The position numbers were made by a program, and so were the translations under genes. Below the pieces are notes generated by a model. That model saw nothing but the letters and a program-made list of their open reading frames with translations, was not told the origin of the DNA and ran no database searches. From Aeromonas sobria (lineage in GTDB: Bacteria > Pseudomonadota > Gammaproteobacteria > Enterobacterales > Aeromonadaceae), in assembly GCF_000820145.1 (NCBI RefSeq), contig NZ_CDBW01000002.1, positions 62,001-126,000 on the forward strand: 64,000 nt of DNA, written 5' to 3'. Positions 9,307-19,058 of the stretch are shown here, in pieces (position 1 is the stretch's first letter; each line of letters starts with the position of its first letter).

Positions 9307-10362
9307 GTGCCAACCCGCTCGGATAATGCCAAGACCCTATTGGATAATTTATTTACCGCCGTGATCCTGATGGATGAGCGGCTCTGCATTCAATTCGTCA
9401 ACCCGGCGGCGGAACAGCTACTTTCCCTCAGTGAACGCCGGTTGATCGGCATTGAACTGCCCCATCTGCTGGAACATATCTCCCTCGACTTGCAGCGGCT
9501 CAAGCATTGCCTCGTTTCAGGGCAAGGCTTTACCGACAGCGAAGTGACTCTGGTAGTGGAGGGAGAACCCAGACTGGTGGAGATCAGCGTCAGCCCGCTC
9601 GCCGACCATGAGCAGCGACTGATGGTGGTGGAGCTGCGCAAGATCGACCAGCAGAAGAAGATCAGCCAGGAGCAGCAACAGCATGCCCAGCAACTGGCCG
9701 CCAAGGAGCTGGTGCGCGGCCTGGCCCACGAGATCAAGAATCCCCTCGGCGGCCTGCGCGGCGCAGCCCAACTGCTGCAAAAAGAGCTGCCGGACCCGGC
9801 CTTGCGTGAATACACCGGCATCATCATCGAACAGGCCGACCGGCTGCGGGTACTGGTCGATCGGTTGCTCGGCCCCCAGCGCCCCGGCCGTCACCAGATG
9901 CACAATGTCCATTCGGTACTCGAGCAGGTGCGCCGACTGGTCGAGCTGGAATTACCACCTACGGTACGCATCGAGCGGGATTACGACCCCAGCATCCCGG
10001 AATTCGAGATGGAACCGGATCAGCTGCAGCAGGCGTTTCTCAACATAGTGCGCAACGCCGCCGAAGCGCTCGGCGATCAGACCGGGCTTATCCGCATCAA
10101 GACTCGCACCGCGTTTCAGATCACCATCCACGGCCAGCGCTACAGGCTGGCGGCGGAGATCAAGATCATCGACAACGGCCCCGGCATTCCCGATGCCATC
10201 CGCGACACCCTGTTCTATCCGATGATCACCGGCAAGGAGGGGGGCACCGGGCTCGGCCTCTCCATCGCCCAGAACCTGATCGACCAGCACAAGGGGCGGA
10301 TTGACTGCATCAGCTGGCCGGGTCACACCGAATTCACCATCTTTCTACCGCTTCGCAAGTAA
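9307..10362 (+). CDS. ntrB: Nitrogen regulation sensor kinase/phosphatase NtrB
   Basis: A 351-residue cytoplasmic histidine kinase (E. coli NtrB has 349). The GTG at 9307 follows AGGGAG by 6 nt; an upstream TTG at 9283 lacks a ribosome site. A PAS domain (residues about 10-110) is followed by HisKA with GLAHEIKNPLGGLRG, giving the phosphorylated His141, and an HATPase domain with the N box (IVRNAAEAL), DNGPGIP and GTGLGLSIAQNL. It phosphorylates or dephosphorylates NtrC under PII control. ntrC starts 9 nt downstream, so the two are co-transcribed. Confidence 0.96.
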   Translation: MPTRSDNAKTLLDNLFTAVILMDERLCIQFVNPAAEQLLSLSERRLIGIELPHLLEHISLDLQRLKHCLVSGQGFTDSEVTLVVEGEPRLVEISVSPLADHEQRLMVVELRKIDQQKKISQEQQQHAQQLAAKELVRGLAHEIKNPLGGLRGAAQLLQKELPDPALREYTGIIIEQADRLRVLVDRLLGPQRPGRHQMHNVHSVLEQVRRLVELELPPTVRIERDYDPSIPEFEMEPDQLQQAFLNIVRNAAEALGDQTGLIRIKTRTAFQITIHGQRYRLAAEIKIIDNGPGIPDAIRDTLFYPMITGKEGGTGLGLSIAQNLIDQHKGRIDCISWPGHTEFTIFLPLRK

Positions 10363-10371
10363 GGGAACCCC

Positions 10372-11790
<1,419 letters not shown>

Positions 11791-11843
11791 GTCCCGGGGA
11801 AAAACGATTCCCATCACGCCCTGACAAATCACCGCCCGCCAGA

Positions 11844-11876
11844 ACCCCGTTTAGCCGTAAACGGGGTATCTTTTTT
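11844..11876 (+). terminator. Intrinsic terminator after ntrC
   Basis: ACCCCGTTTA (11844-11853) pairs with TAAACGGGGT (11858-11867) around GCCG; ATCTTTTTT follows. Confidence 0.9.
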
Positions 11877-11931
11877 GAAAGCCCCGCCTAGAATGGCAGG
11901 CTTTCAAACCTGACTCGACGAGGGCGCCCCC

Positions 11932-12933
11932 ATGATTGACAGATCTCTCCCCCTGACCGACCTGCACCGCCATCTGGACGGCAACATCCGCCCGCAAACC
12001 ATCCTCGAGCTGGGTCGCCAACACAATATCCAGCTGCCAGCCTTCGAGCTGGAAGCGCTGCGCCCCCACGTGCAGATCGTTGAAAACGAGCCGAGCCTGG
12101 TTGCCTTCCTGAAGAAGCTGGACTGGGGCGTTGCCGTGCTGGCCGATTACGATGCCTGCCGCCGGGTCGCCTACGAGAACGTGGAAGATCTGCTGCGGGC
12201 CGGTATCGACTATGCCGAGTTGCGTTTCAGCCCGGCCTACATGGCGATGGCCCACAAGCTGCACCCGCAGGGCGTAGTGGAAGCCATCATCGACGGCGTG
12301 GCCGCTGGCAGCCGCGACTTCGGTATCAAGGCCAACCTGATCGGCATCATGAGCCGCACCTTCGGCACCGAGCAGTGCAATCAGGAGCTGGCCGCCTGTC
12401 TGGCCCACCGCGACAAGCTGGTCGCCATCGATCTGGCCGGTGACGAACTGGGCTTCCCGGGCACCCTCTTTACCGACCACTTCCGCAAGGTGCGCGATGC
12501 GGGCATGCACGTCACCGTACACGCTGGTGAAGCTGCTGGCCCCGAGAGCATGTGGCAAGCCATTCGCGAGCTGGGCGCCGAGCGTATCGGCCACGGCGTC
12601 AAAGCGATTCAGGATCCGGCCCTGATGGCCTATCTGGCCGAACACCGCATCGGCATCGAATCCTGCCTCACCTCCAATATCCAGACCACCACGGTAGCGA
12701 GCCTAACCGAACACCCGATCCGCCAGTTCCTGGCTGCCGGGGTACTGGCCTGCCTCAACACCGACGACCCGGCGGTAGAGGGCATCGATCTGCCCCACGA
12801 ATATGAGGTGGCCGCTCCGGCCGCTGGCATGACCGCCAGCGAGATCCGCACCGCCCAGCAGAACGGCCTGACCCTGGCCTTCCTGAGTGATAGCGATAAA
12901 GCAGCGCTGAGCGCCCGCGCCGCCAGCCGCTGA
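11932..12933 (+). CDS. add: Adenosine deaminase
   Basis: A 333-residue TIM-barrel amidohydrolase that converts adenosine or deoxyadenosine to inosine or deoxyinosine in purine salvage. The metal-binding HxH is in DLHRHLDGN near residue 12. The catalytic region is DLAGDELG followed by [13 protein letters not shown], with IGHGVK, and the late metal/catalytic motif [10 protein letters not shown]. Length equals that of enteric Add. It is monocistronic, with terminators on both sides. Confidence 0.95.
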   Translation: MIDRSLPLTDLHRHLDGNIRPQTILELGRQHNIQLPAFELEALRPHVQIVENEPSLVAFLKKLDWGVAVLADYDACRRVAYENVEDLLRAGIDYAELRFSPAYMAMAHKLHPQGVVEAIIDGVAAGSRDFGIKANLIGIMSRTFGTEQCNQELAACLAHRDKLVAIDLAGDELGFPGTLFTDHFRKVRDAGMHVTVHAGEAAGPESMWQAIRELGAERIGHGVKAIQDPALMAYLAEHRIGIESCLTSNIQTTTVASLTEHPIRQFLAAGVLACLNTDDPAVEGIDLPHEYEVAAPAAGMTASEIRTAQQNGLTLAFLSDSDKAALSARAASR

Positions 12934-12955
12934 TCCACACCGGCACTGCAAATAA

Positions 12956-12986
12956 AAACGGCCCACTTCGGTGGGCCGTTTGCTTT
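12956..12986. terminator. Bidirectional terminator between add and rmuC
   Basis: AAACGGCCCAC (12956-12966), TTCG loop, GTGGGCCGTTT (12971-12981). T-rich on the plus strand, and TTTTTATTT on the minus strand, so it can serve both converging genes. Confidence 0.88.
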
Positions 12987-13018
12987 TCGGATTTCTGATG
13001 ACAAGTGAGCACGGGCCC

Positions 13019-13069
13019 GCCGCCACCAGCCAAGGTCCAAACCGGGTTTGGGCCTTGGCTGATGGCGGC
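13019..13069. repeat. Long near-perfect inverted repeat downstream of rmuC
   Basis: AGCCAAGG (13028-13035) and CCAAACC (13037-13043) pair with GGTTTGG (13045-13051) and CCTTGGCT (13053-13060), and outer GCCGCC (13019-13024) pairs with GGCGGC (13064-13069). There is no T-run on either strand, so it is not a standard terminator. It lies 12 bp after the rmuC stop and could protect the mRNA 3' end or be a REP-type element. Confidence 0.7.
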
Positions 13070-13080
13070 GCAGGGGAAAA

Positions 13081-14421
13081 CTACTCACGCTCGTTGTCGC
13101 GTTCCAGCGCCCGCTCCACCAAAGGCTCGGGCAGGCTCTTGGTCACCTCCACCCCCAACTCGCGGAAACGCTCGACCTGCGCAATCAGGTTGCCACGGCC
13201 GTTGACCAGCCGTCCCATCGCCTTGTCGTAACTCTCCTGCGCCTTGTGCAGGCTGCCACCCATCTGCTGCATCTCCTCCACAAACAGCCGCAGCTTTTCG
13301 TATAGACGACCGGCCCGCTCGGCAATCTGGCGGGCATTCTGGTTCTGCCGCTCGTAGCGCCACAGGTTCTCGATGGTGCGCAGCGCCACCATCAGGTTGG
13401 TAGGGCTCACCAGCAGGATGTTGTGGTCGAGGCCGTAGCGCACCAGCGAGGGATCGGCCTCCAGCGCGGTAAAAAAGGCAGGCTCCACCGCCACGAACAT
13501 CAGCACATAGTCGAGGGTACGCACCCCGGGCAGTTGCTGGTAATCCTTGCGGCCCAGCTCGCGGATATGGTTGCGCACCGAGGCGACGTGCTCCTTGAGC
13601 GCCACCGCCTTCTCCAGCTCGTCATCGCTGTTGTACCAGCGCTCGTAGGCGGTCAGCGATACCTTGGCGTCGATGATGATGTCTTTTTCCTGCGGCAGGT
13701 GGACGATCACATCGGGCTGGTAGCGCTTGCCCTTCTCCACCTCGATATTGACCTGGGTGTGGTACTCGTGGCCCTCGCGCAGGCCGCATTCGCTGAGGAT
13801 CCGCGCCAGCACCACTTCGCCCCAGTTGCCCTGCTGCTTGCTGTCGCCCTTGAGGGCGCGGGTCAGCGCCGCTGCCTCTTCGGTCATGCGGGCATTGAGC
13901 TCGGCGAGGCGCTCCAGCTCGAACTTGAGGCTGTGGCGCTGGGCCGTCTCCTGGGCGTGGGTCTCCCCCACCTGACGGCGAAAGCCCTCCAGCTGCTCTT
14001 TGAGCGGCGTGAGCAGCAGATCCAGGCTGTTCTGGTTCAATTCGCGGAAGTTACCGGAGTTTTGCTCGAAGATCCGGTTGGCGAGGTTCTCGAACTGCTG
14101 GCTGAGACGCTGTTCCGCCTCCTGTTGCAGTTGCAGCTTCTCGGCGGCGGCCAGCCGCTCGCTGCGCAGGGTTGCTTCCGCATCCTTGAGGCGGGCGGTG
14201 AGCTTGATCAGTAGGGTCTGCTGCTGATCCAGCTTCTGCTGGCCCTGCATCCGCTCATCCTGCAACTCGTCGAAGCGATCTTGCAGCGCCTGATGGCGCT
14301 CCTGCACCAGCATCAGTTCCTGAGCCTGCGCCGTGGCCGCTCGCCGCCCGATCAGCCAACCAAGCCCGAGGGCCAGCACGGCCGCAGGCAGCAAGATCCC
14401 CCAGAGCCCGGGGTCGATCAT
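13081..14421 (-). CDS. rmuC: DNA recombination protein RmuC
   Basis: A 446-residue protein. An N-terminal membrane anchor (residues about 5-25, GILLPAAVLALGLGWLIG) is followed by a long Gln/Glu-rich coiled coil (about 30-190) and the RmuC nuclease-like domain (about 200-400). That domain carries YQPDVIVHLPQEKDIIIDAKVSL, where the D-x(n)-DAK arrangement resembles PD-(D/E)xK nucleases. RmuC limits inversion between short repeats in E. coli. Its ATG overlaps the stop of a small membrane protein gene upstream (ATGA), so the two are translationally coupled. Confidence 0.93.
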   Translation of the reverse strand: MIDPGLWGILLPAAVLALGLGWLIGRRAATAQAQELMLVQERHQALQDRFDELQDERMQGQQKLDQQQTLLIKLTARLKDAEATLRSERLAAAEKLQLQQEAEQRLSQQFENLANRIFEQNSGNFRELNQNSLDLLLTPLKEQLEGFRRQVGETHAQETAQRHSLKFELERLAELNARMTEEAAALTRALKGDSKQQGNWGEVVLARILSECGLREGHEYHTQVNIEVEKGKRYQPDVIVHLPQEKDIIIDAKVSLTAYERWYNSDDELEKAVALKEHVASVRNHIRELGRKDYQQLPGVRTLDYVLMFVAVEPAFFTALEADPSLVRYGLDHNILLVSPTNLMVALRTIENLWRYERQNQNARQIAERAGRLYEKLRLFVEEMQQMGGSLHKAQESYDKAMGRLVNGRGNLIAQVERFRELGVEVTKSLPEPLVERALERDNERE

Positions 14422-14633
14422 TTGCGACTCCGTTGACGCAAGAAGAGCTCGAGATAGCGGTTAACCAAAATCCAGAGCACCACGTAGATCAGGTAGGCGG
14501 CCAGCACCACCCACTTGTGGGTGTTGACGCCGGTGTCGAGCTCGGCGAACTCGATATCCTTGATGCGGCAATAGGCCCACATCAGCAGGGGAAAGACGTA
14601 GAGCAGGGACGCACGCCAGAGAAATAACCACAT
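14418..14633 (-). CDS. Small membrane protein of unknown function, coupled to rmuC
   Basis: A 71-residue protein with two hydrophobic segments: residues 2-20 (LFLWRASLLYVFPLLMWAY) and about 41-60 (KWVVLAAYLIYVVLWIL). A basic C-terminus ends in RQRSRK. It resembles no family I can name. Its stop overlaps the rmuC start in an ATGA arrangement, which supports that it is a real translated gene. Co-expression with the membrane-anchored RmuC suggests, as inference only, a shared location at the inner membrane. Confidence 0.65.
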   Translation of the reverse strand: MWLFLWRASLLYVFPLLMWAYCRIKDIEFAELDTGVNTHKWVVLAAYLIYVVLWILVNRYLELFLRQRSRK

Positions 14634-14773
14634 ATGTTTTCATTCAACCAGACAAAAAGACCCGCCTAGCTTACACAAGGGCAACTGCGCTTGCGATCCT
14701 GGTGGCCGCTATTCTCTGGCCTGCTTGCCGAAACTTCGATAAAATTAACCCCTAATAGGTATCAGGGGCGCGC

Positions 14774-15295
14774 ATGACTCACTATTTCCTCCGTTGGCTG
14801 ACGCAAGGCTGGCAAGCTTCCCGCAAGCCCGCCGTGGTTTGCCATGAAGCGCGCCCGCCGTGGGCCATCGAGGAGTCCCAGTACCTCTCTCTGTGCAACC
14901 GTTGCGGCGAGTGCTTCAAGGCCTGCCCGCGCGGCCTGCTCAAACCGGCCACCCAGGAGGAGTACGAGGGGAGCCCCATTGCGGGCACGCCGGTGCTCGA
15001 TCTCGCCTGCGGCCAGTGCAGCTACTGCGGCAGTTGCGCCAGAGCCTGTCCCACTGGCGCCCTCGACCTGCAACTGGGTCGTCAGGTGCAGACCCGGGTC
15101 CAGATCGAGGAGAGCTGTCAGGCCAGACAGGGCTTCTACTGCCTGCTCTGTGAAGATGCCTGCCCCCAGCTGGCGATCAAGGCCAGCGCCGATGGCATCA
15201 ACGTCAACATGGATGCCTGCAACGGCTGCGGTGCCTGCGGCCTCGCCTGCCTGCACGGCGCCATCACCCTGATCCGCCAGCCGGGCAGTCGTTAA
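14774..15295 (+). CDS. napF: Ferredoxin-type protein NapF
   Basis: A 173-residue iron-sulfur protein with repeated 4Fe-4S motifs: CNRCGECFKACP (near 43-54), CGQCSYCGSCARACP (near 79-93), CLLCEDACP and CNGCGACGLACLHG. NapF is a cytoplasmic protein that helps maturation of the periplasmic nitrate reductase NapA. The N-terminal region (RWLTQGW, RPPWAIEESQYLSLC) is NapF-like. No other nap gene is near, so this is an orphan copy, and the next gene encodes the nitric-oxide sensor NsrR in convergent orientation. Confidence 0.85.
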   Translation: MTHYFLRWLTQGWQASRKPAVVCHEARPPWAIEESQYLSLCNRCGECFKACPRGLLKPATQEEYEGSPIAGTPVLDLACGQCSYCGSCARACPTGALDLQLGRQVQTRVQIEESCQARQGFYCLLCEDACPQLAIKASADGINVNMDACNGCGACGLACLHGAITLIRQPGSR

Positions 15296-15310
15296 AAACC
15301 ACCTGCGCAC

Positions 15311-15341
15311 AAAAGCAAAAGGGACCAATCAAGGTCCCTTT
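15311..15341. terminator. Terminator between napF and nsrR
   Basis: AAAGGGACC (15318-15326) pairs with GGTCCCTTT (15333-15341). On the minus strand it is followed by TTTTGCTTTTG, so it best serves nsrR. The plus-strand T-run is short. Confidence 0.75.
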
Positions 15342-15368
15342 ATCGCGTATTCGTTATTTCGCGCCCTG

Positions 15369-15821
15369 TCAGGCCATGGTCACGACGGGATCCTGCTCGA
15401 TACCCAGCAGGTGGCAGAGACGATTAGGATCACGCACCGCATCGGCCAAGGTGTATTCACCCAGCACTTCGAGGAAAGCATTCATGGCGCGGCGCAGAAT
15501 GCCCTGAATACGACAGCCACCGGAGAGACGGCAGTTCTCGCGCTTACAGTCGACCGGGCAGAGCACGTGCTCCATGTCCATCACCACATCCCGCAGATTG
15601 ATGGAGACCGCAGAGCGACCCAAGCGGATTCCACCGTGCTTGCCACGTACCGTCTCGATATACCCCTTGATGCCAAGCTGGTGCACAATTTTGACCACAT
15701 GGTTGCGCGAGATCGCAAAGGTGTCGGCCACTTCGGTAATTGTCGACAGGCGATCCCCTGGCTGAATCGCCAGAAAGGTCAGGGTACGCAGGGCGTAGTC
15801 GGTAAATCGTGTCAGTTGCAT
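15369..15821 (-). CDS. nsrR: Rrf2-family nitric-oxide-sensing repressor NsrR
   Basis: A 150-residue Rrf2-type regulator. Winged helix at residues 1-65 (MQLTRFTDYALRTL, FAISRNHVVKIVHQLGIKGY, RGKHGGIRLG). Iron-sulfur ligands are visible as Cys88, Cys92, Cys97 and Cys103; the last three have the spacing of the NsrR cluster ligands. NsrR represses NO-detoxifying genes until NO damages its Fe-S cluster. The upstream region contains alternating inverted repeats whose first arm overlaps the ribosome-binding region. Confidence 0.92.
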   Translation of the reverse strand: MQLTRFTDYALRTLTFLAIQPGDRLSTITEVADTFAISRNHVVKIVHQLGIKGYIETVRGKHGGIRLGRSAVSINLRDVVMDMEHVLCPVDCKRENCRLSGGCRIQGILRRAMNAFLEVLGEYTLADAVRDPNRLCHLLGIEQDPVVTMA

Positions 15822-16152
15822 GGTCTCACTTGCCTCTTACTACAAGCCAGGAATCAGGACGACAACATTGAGCTAAGAGGCAGGAGACAACCGGTTTGTC
15901 CCTGTTCACCAGGGGGACCTGTCTCTTAATCTGAGTTGCGGAGTGACAGGTTAAGAGCAGCACCAGCGGGTGTCGATGAAGATGCACATAAATCGACACT
16001 TTCTTTGATTGATCGCAAACTTGCCGGGTTACCCCGGCGTTTGCCCGCTTTATTGCGGGTAAATCTCCCGAACAGTCCCCCTCACCAAGCCCCCTCTACG
16101 AGTAGCCATATGGCCCGCGTTCCGATCCTGAATCGACCGCCAGAGAGGTGGT
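15822..16152. other. nsrR upstream region (331 bp) without a gene
   Basis: No credible coding frame. It carries four short arms of the motif TAAGAGRCAG in alternating orientation (15831-15960, listed separately) and two tandem GC hairpins at 16023-16038 and 16043-16060. The hairpins could weakly terminate nothing but the neighbouring kinase gene. The nsrR promoter must lie here. Confidence 0.7.
15831..15960. repeat. Alternating inverted repeats upstream of nsrR
   Basis: TGCCTCTTA (15831-15839) is inverted exactly as TAAGAGGCA (15874-15882). CTGTCTCTTAA (15919-15929) is inverted, with one base missing, as TTAAGAGCAG (15951-15960). Nested inside is GTCCCTG (15898-15904) against CAGGGGGAC (15910-15918). 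In the nsrR transcript the first pair would enclose the sequence just before the start codon. Confidence 0.6.
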
Positions 16153-16992
16153 TCAGTGGGGCTGTTTCAGCCAGTTTTTGAGGGCGACCGAGGGGATGGA
16201 GCTCTCGGAGGCGACGGCGAATGCCCCCCAATCCACCGCGCACTGCAGCGCATCCTTGATCGCCATGCCCCGCGCCAACCCGTGAATCAAGCCACCGGCG
16301 AAGGCATCCCCCGCCCCCGTGGTATCGACCACCGAAACCGGCCGGGCGGCGACCCGGATCTGCTCGTCACCGTGGATGGCCACGGCCCCCGCCTTGCCCT
16401 CGGTCAGCACCAGCCATTCGAGCTGCTCCCCCGCCAGCTGGCGGGCATGTTGCCAGGGGTCGCTCACCTCCCCGAGATCGGAGCGGGAGGCCACCAGCAC
16501 ATGGCAAGGGCGGCGTGCCTGCCCCCCTTTGGGATACTGGGCCACCACGAAGCTCTTGCCGAGCATCTGGCGCATGTAGCTGATGATGGCGGTGCCGGGA
16601 TAGTTCACATAGAGGCAATCCACCCCCTCCAGCGGCAGCTCGCCGGGCAAATCGGGACGCCGAGGACGGCGCAGTATGGTGCGCTCGCCGGTGGAGTCCA
16701 CCAGAATGAGCAGTTCGCCGGTCTCGCCGCCAAAACGCTCCACATGGCTGCAATCCAGCCCGTAACCGGCCGCCTGCTCCAGCAGCCAGTCACCAGCCTC
16801 ATCCAGTCCGATGCGAGAGGCAATAGTCACCTCGTGGCCGGCCCACACCAGCCCGATGCCGGTGTTGGCGGCGCCGCCCCCCAGCCTGCGACCCTGATCC
16901 ACATATTGCAGCCGGGCCCCCGCCACCAGCGGTTCGGAGAGGGAGAGCACATGATCACAGTTGAGATTGGCAAGCAGCAGAATGCGGGACAT
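16153..16992 (-). CDS. PfkB-family carbohydrate/nucleoside kinase
   Basis: A 279-residue ribokinase-fold protein. The N-terminal substrate motif is GGGAANTGIGLVWAGHEV (residues 38-55), and the C-terminal PfkB signature DTTGAGDAFAGGLIHGL holds the catalytic Asp and the anion hole. It should transfer phosphate from ATP to a sugar-like alcohol. The substrate cannot be read from the sequence, and there is no linked transporter or sugar operon. It stands alone between nsrR and cysB. Length is slightly below the roughly 300 residues of ribokinase. Confidence 0.85.
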   Translation of the reverse strand: MSRILLLANLNCDHVLSLSEPLVAGARLQYVDQGRRLGGGAANTGIGLVWAGHEVTIASRIGLDEAGDWLLEQAAGYGLDCSHVERFGGETGELLILVDSTGERTILRRPRRPDLPGELPLEGVDCLYVNYPGTAIISYMRQMLGKSFVVAQYPKGGQARRPCHVLVASRSDLGEVSDPWQHARQLAGEQLEWLVLTEGKAGAVAIHGDEQIRVAARPVSVVDTTGAGDAFAGGLIHGLARGMAIKDALQCAVDWGAFAVASESSIPSVALKNWLKQPH

Positions 16993-17097
16993 AGAGACCT
17001 CGGACGATGGAGATAGCCCAGAAAAGAAGGCTGAACCCCGAGTAGAGCCCAGCCTGACAGAAGAGACAACCGGCAGCGATCGGGAATCCGATCGGGA

Positions 17098-18069
17098 TCA
17101 ATAGATGGGCAGCTCCACCCCGGCCAGCAGCTCGTCGATGCGCGCCTGAGTCGGCTGCTGCATCACGCTCTGAATCACCTCCTTGGTGAGGTGAGGCGAG
17201 AAGGAGCTGATGAAGTCATACATGTAGTTCTGCAGCAGTATGCTCTTGCTGAAACAGATCTGCGCCGGACAGGGCTTGAACAGGTGCTCCAGATTGATGG
17301 AGACCAACCCCGGGGCATCGGTGTCATTGGCTACCAGGGATGAAATGATGCCGATGCCAAAGCCCAGCTCCACGTAACGCTTGATCACCCCAGCATCCAT
17401 CACCGTCATGTAGTAACTCGGGGCGAGACCGGCGGCATGGAACACCTCGTCCTGCACCTGACGGCCAGTGGCCCCGCTCTCGTAGCTGAGGATCGGGTAG
17501 TGGCAGAGCTGCTCCAGCGTCGGCTTCTTCACCTTGGCCAGCGGGTGATCCTGCGGCACCACCAGCGAGAGGGTCCAGAGGTAGGCAGGCAGCGCTATCA
17601 GCTCCTTGTCACAGCCAATCTCGTGGGCAACGATGGAGAAATCGGAGTAACCCTTGCTGATCTGCTCCTTGCTCGCCGACATCACCGGATGGAGGTGGAA
17701 CGAGATCTTGGGGTACTTCTTGGTGAAGTAGGTGACCGATTTGGGCAACAGGTAGCGGGCGATGGTGTGGGTGGTGTGAATATTGAGGGTACCCACGGTC
17801 GGGTCCAGATACTCGCGGGAGATCGCCTTGATCTTGCTCTCGATATTGAGCATCGCCTCGGCACACTTGATGATCTCTTCCCCCACCGGCGTAATGCGGT
17901 GCAGGTGCTTGCCACGGCGCTCGAAGATCCGCACCCCCAGCTCACTCTCCAGCAGGCCAATCTGTTTGCTAACCCCGGGCTGACTGGTATAGAGCGCATC
18001 AGATGCCACTGATACATTGAGGTTGTGATCCCGGATCGCGATCAAATACTTTAACTGCTGTAGTTTCAC
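17098..18069 (-). CDS. cysB: LysR-type regulator CysB
   Basis: A 323-residue LysR protein. The GTG at 18069 gives VKLQQLKYLIAIRDHNLNVS, aligned with the enteric CysB start and length (324); an upstream extension of 36 codons does not fit the family. The helix-turn-helix (residues about 19-38) is ASDALYTSQPGVSKQI, and the effector domain follows (about 90-300). CysB activates sulfate assimilation and cysteine synthesis with N-acetylserine as inducer. A Cbl-type paralogue is possible, but the sequence reads as CysB. Confidence 0.88.
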   Translation of the reverse strand: MKLQQLKYLIAIRDHNLNVSVASDALYTSQPGVSKQIGLLESELGVRIFERRGKHLHRITPVGEEIIKCAEAMLNIESKIKAISREYLDPTVGTLNIHTTHTIARYLLPKSVTYFTKKYPKISFHLHPVMSASKEQISKGYSDFSIVAHEIGCDKELIALPAYLWTLSLVVPQDHPLAKVKKPTLEQLCHYPILSYESGATGRQVQDEVFHAAGLAPSYYMTVMDAGVIKRYVELGFGIGIISSLVANDTDAPGLVSINLEHLFKPCPAQICFSKSILLQNYMYDFISSFSPHLTKEVIQSVMQQPTQARIDELLAGVELPIY

Positions 18070-18131
18070 GGCTTCACTCTCTGTGCTCAGGCGGGGTTGG
18101 CTCAGACTGGTGCGGCGATCAAGCCAGACAA

Positions 18132-18157
18132 ACTGGCCGCCACAAAGGGCGGCCAGT
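18132..18157 (-). terminator. Hairpin after the glutamine amidotransferase gene
   Basis: A 10-bp perfect stem, ACTGGCCGCC (18132-18141) with GGCGGCCAGT (18148-18157). On the minus strand it is followed by TTGTCTGG, so the T-run is poor. Confidence 0.5.
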
Positions 18158-18250
18158 GTATCACCCGATCCCGACATCGCAGCGCTTGGTCCTTCATTTT
18201 GCTACAGAATCTAGCACCCGAAGAGGGGACTGACAAACCACAAACCGGGT

Positions 18251-18979
18251 TCAGGCCGCGCCAGCCTGCAGCGACAAAATCCCCAGAAACTGCAGCAGCC
18301 ACTGCATCATGGTGGCGGAATCCACCTCCCCCTCCAGCGAAGAGAGGCTGCTCTGGTAGCGCTCGTCGGGCAACAGGCCACGGCGCCGCTCGATCAGCGC
18401 CCGGTTGTACTCCACCGAGAATTCCGGATGCCCCTGAATAGCGACGATGTGATCCCCCTGCAAAAACATGAAGTTGGGGCAAAAATCGTTGCCCGCCAGC
18501 CGGGTCGCCCCCGGCGGCAGCAGGGCAACCTGATCCTGATGGCTGGCCAGAATGCGGATCTGATCCCGCGACGGCGCCATCCAGGGTTCATCCGCCAGCA
18601 TGGGATGCACCGACACCCCCAGCCCCCACCCCTTGGTGGACTTCACCACCTCGCCACCCAGCGCCTGGGCGATCACCTGATGACCGAAGCAAACACCGGC
18701 CAGCTTGACGTCGGCATCGTGCGCCTGGCGGATCCACGCCCGCAGCGCCTGAATCCAGGGGATGTCGCTATAGGCATCGTGGCGCGAACCTGTGATGAGC
18801 CAGGCATCACACTCGTGCAGATCCTCCGGCAGCTCACCATCGAGAGCCGACCAGACCCGAAATTCCAGTTCGGGGGCCAGGGCCGCGAAGCCCCTGATAA
18901 ACATCTCGGAGTAAACGGGGCCAAAACGATCCGCCAGATCGGGATCGAGCCGGTCACAATCGAGAATTCCCAATCGCAT
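18251..18979 (-). CDS. Class I glutamine amidotransferase-like protein
   Basis: A 242-residue stand-alone GATase1 domain. The ATG at 18979 follows AAGGA by about 7 nt; a TTG 33 bp upstream is less likely. The nucleophile elbow GVCFGHQVIAQALGG holds the catalytic Cys near residue 94, and the catalytic His-Glu pair is in IQGHPEFS. WLITGSRHDAY is also typical. These proteins resemble the glutaminase part of GMP synthase. Here the location beside polyamine/beta-alanine genes suggests a gamma-glutamyl hydrolase role, but PuuD belongs to a different length class, so this is only inference. Confidence 0.85.
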   Translation of the reverse strand: MRLGILDCDRLDPDLADRFGPVYSEMFIRGFAALAPELEFRVWSALDGELPEDLHECDAWLITGSRHDAYSDIPWIQALRAWIRQAHDADVKLAGVCFGHQVIAQALGGEVVKSTKGWGLGVSVHPMLADEPWMAPSRDQIRILASHQDQVALLPPGATRLAGNDFCPNFMFLQGDHIVAIQGHPEFSVEYNRALIERRRGLLPDERYQSSLSSLEGEVDSATMMQWLLQFLGILSLQAGAA

Positions 18980-19058
18980 CTGTTGTTCCTTTACAGAGTT
19001 CGCCCCCGCCAATCAACGACCAGCGGGGGCAAGAGGGCCATGAGTACGCGCCAGCGCA

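Noticed and set aside
14741-14761. NarP/NarL-like heptamer pair before napF (AACCCCT and ATAGGTA)
   Set aside because: The heptamers are separated by one base, not the two needed for a 7-2-7 site, and the left one has a mismatch.
15919-15960. Tn5/IS50-like end (CTGTCTCTTAATC)
   Set aside because: As a mobile element call: only about 10-14 bp match, the partner end is 21 bp away with a gap, and no transposase remnant is present. Kept only as an alternative explanation of the repeats.
15979-15992. AAGATGCA half-site resembling an NsrR operator
   Set aside because: The inverted second half is absent, and a single 8-mer is not significant in 330 bp.
16023-16060. Two tandem GC hairpins as terminator for the PfkB-type kinase
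   Set aside because: No T-run follows on the minus strand and they lie more than 90 bp beyond the stop; not called as a terminator.
17077-17094. CGATCGG/CCGATCG hairpin after cysB
   Set aside because: A short stem without a T-run; could be chance in GC-rich DNA.
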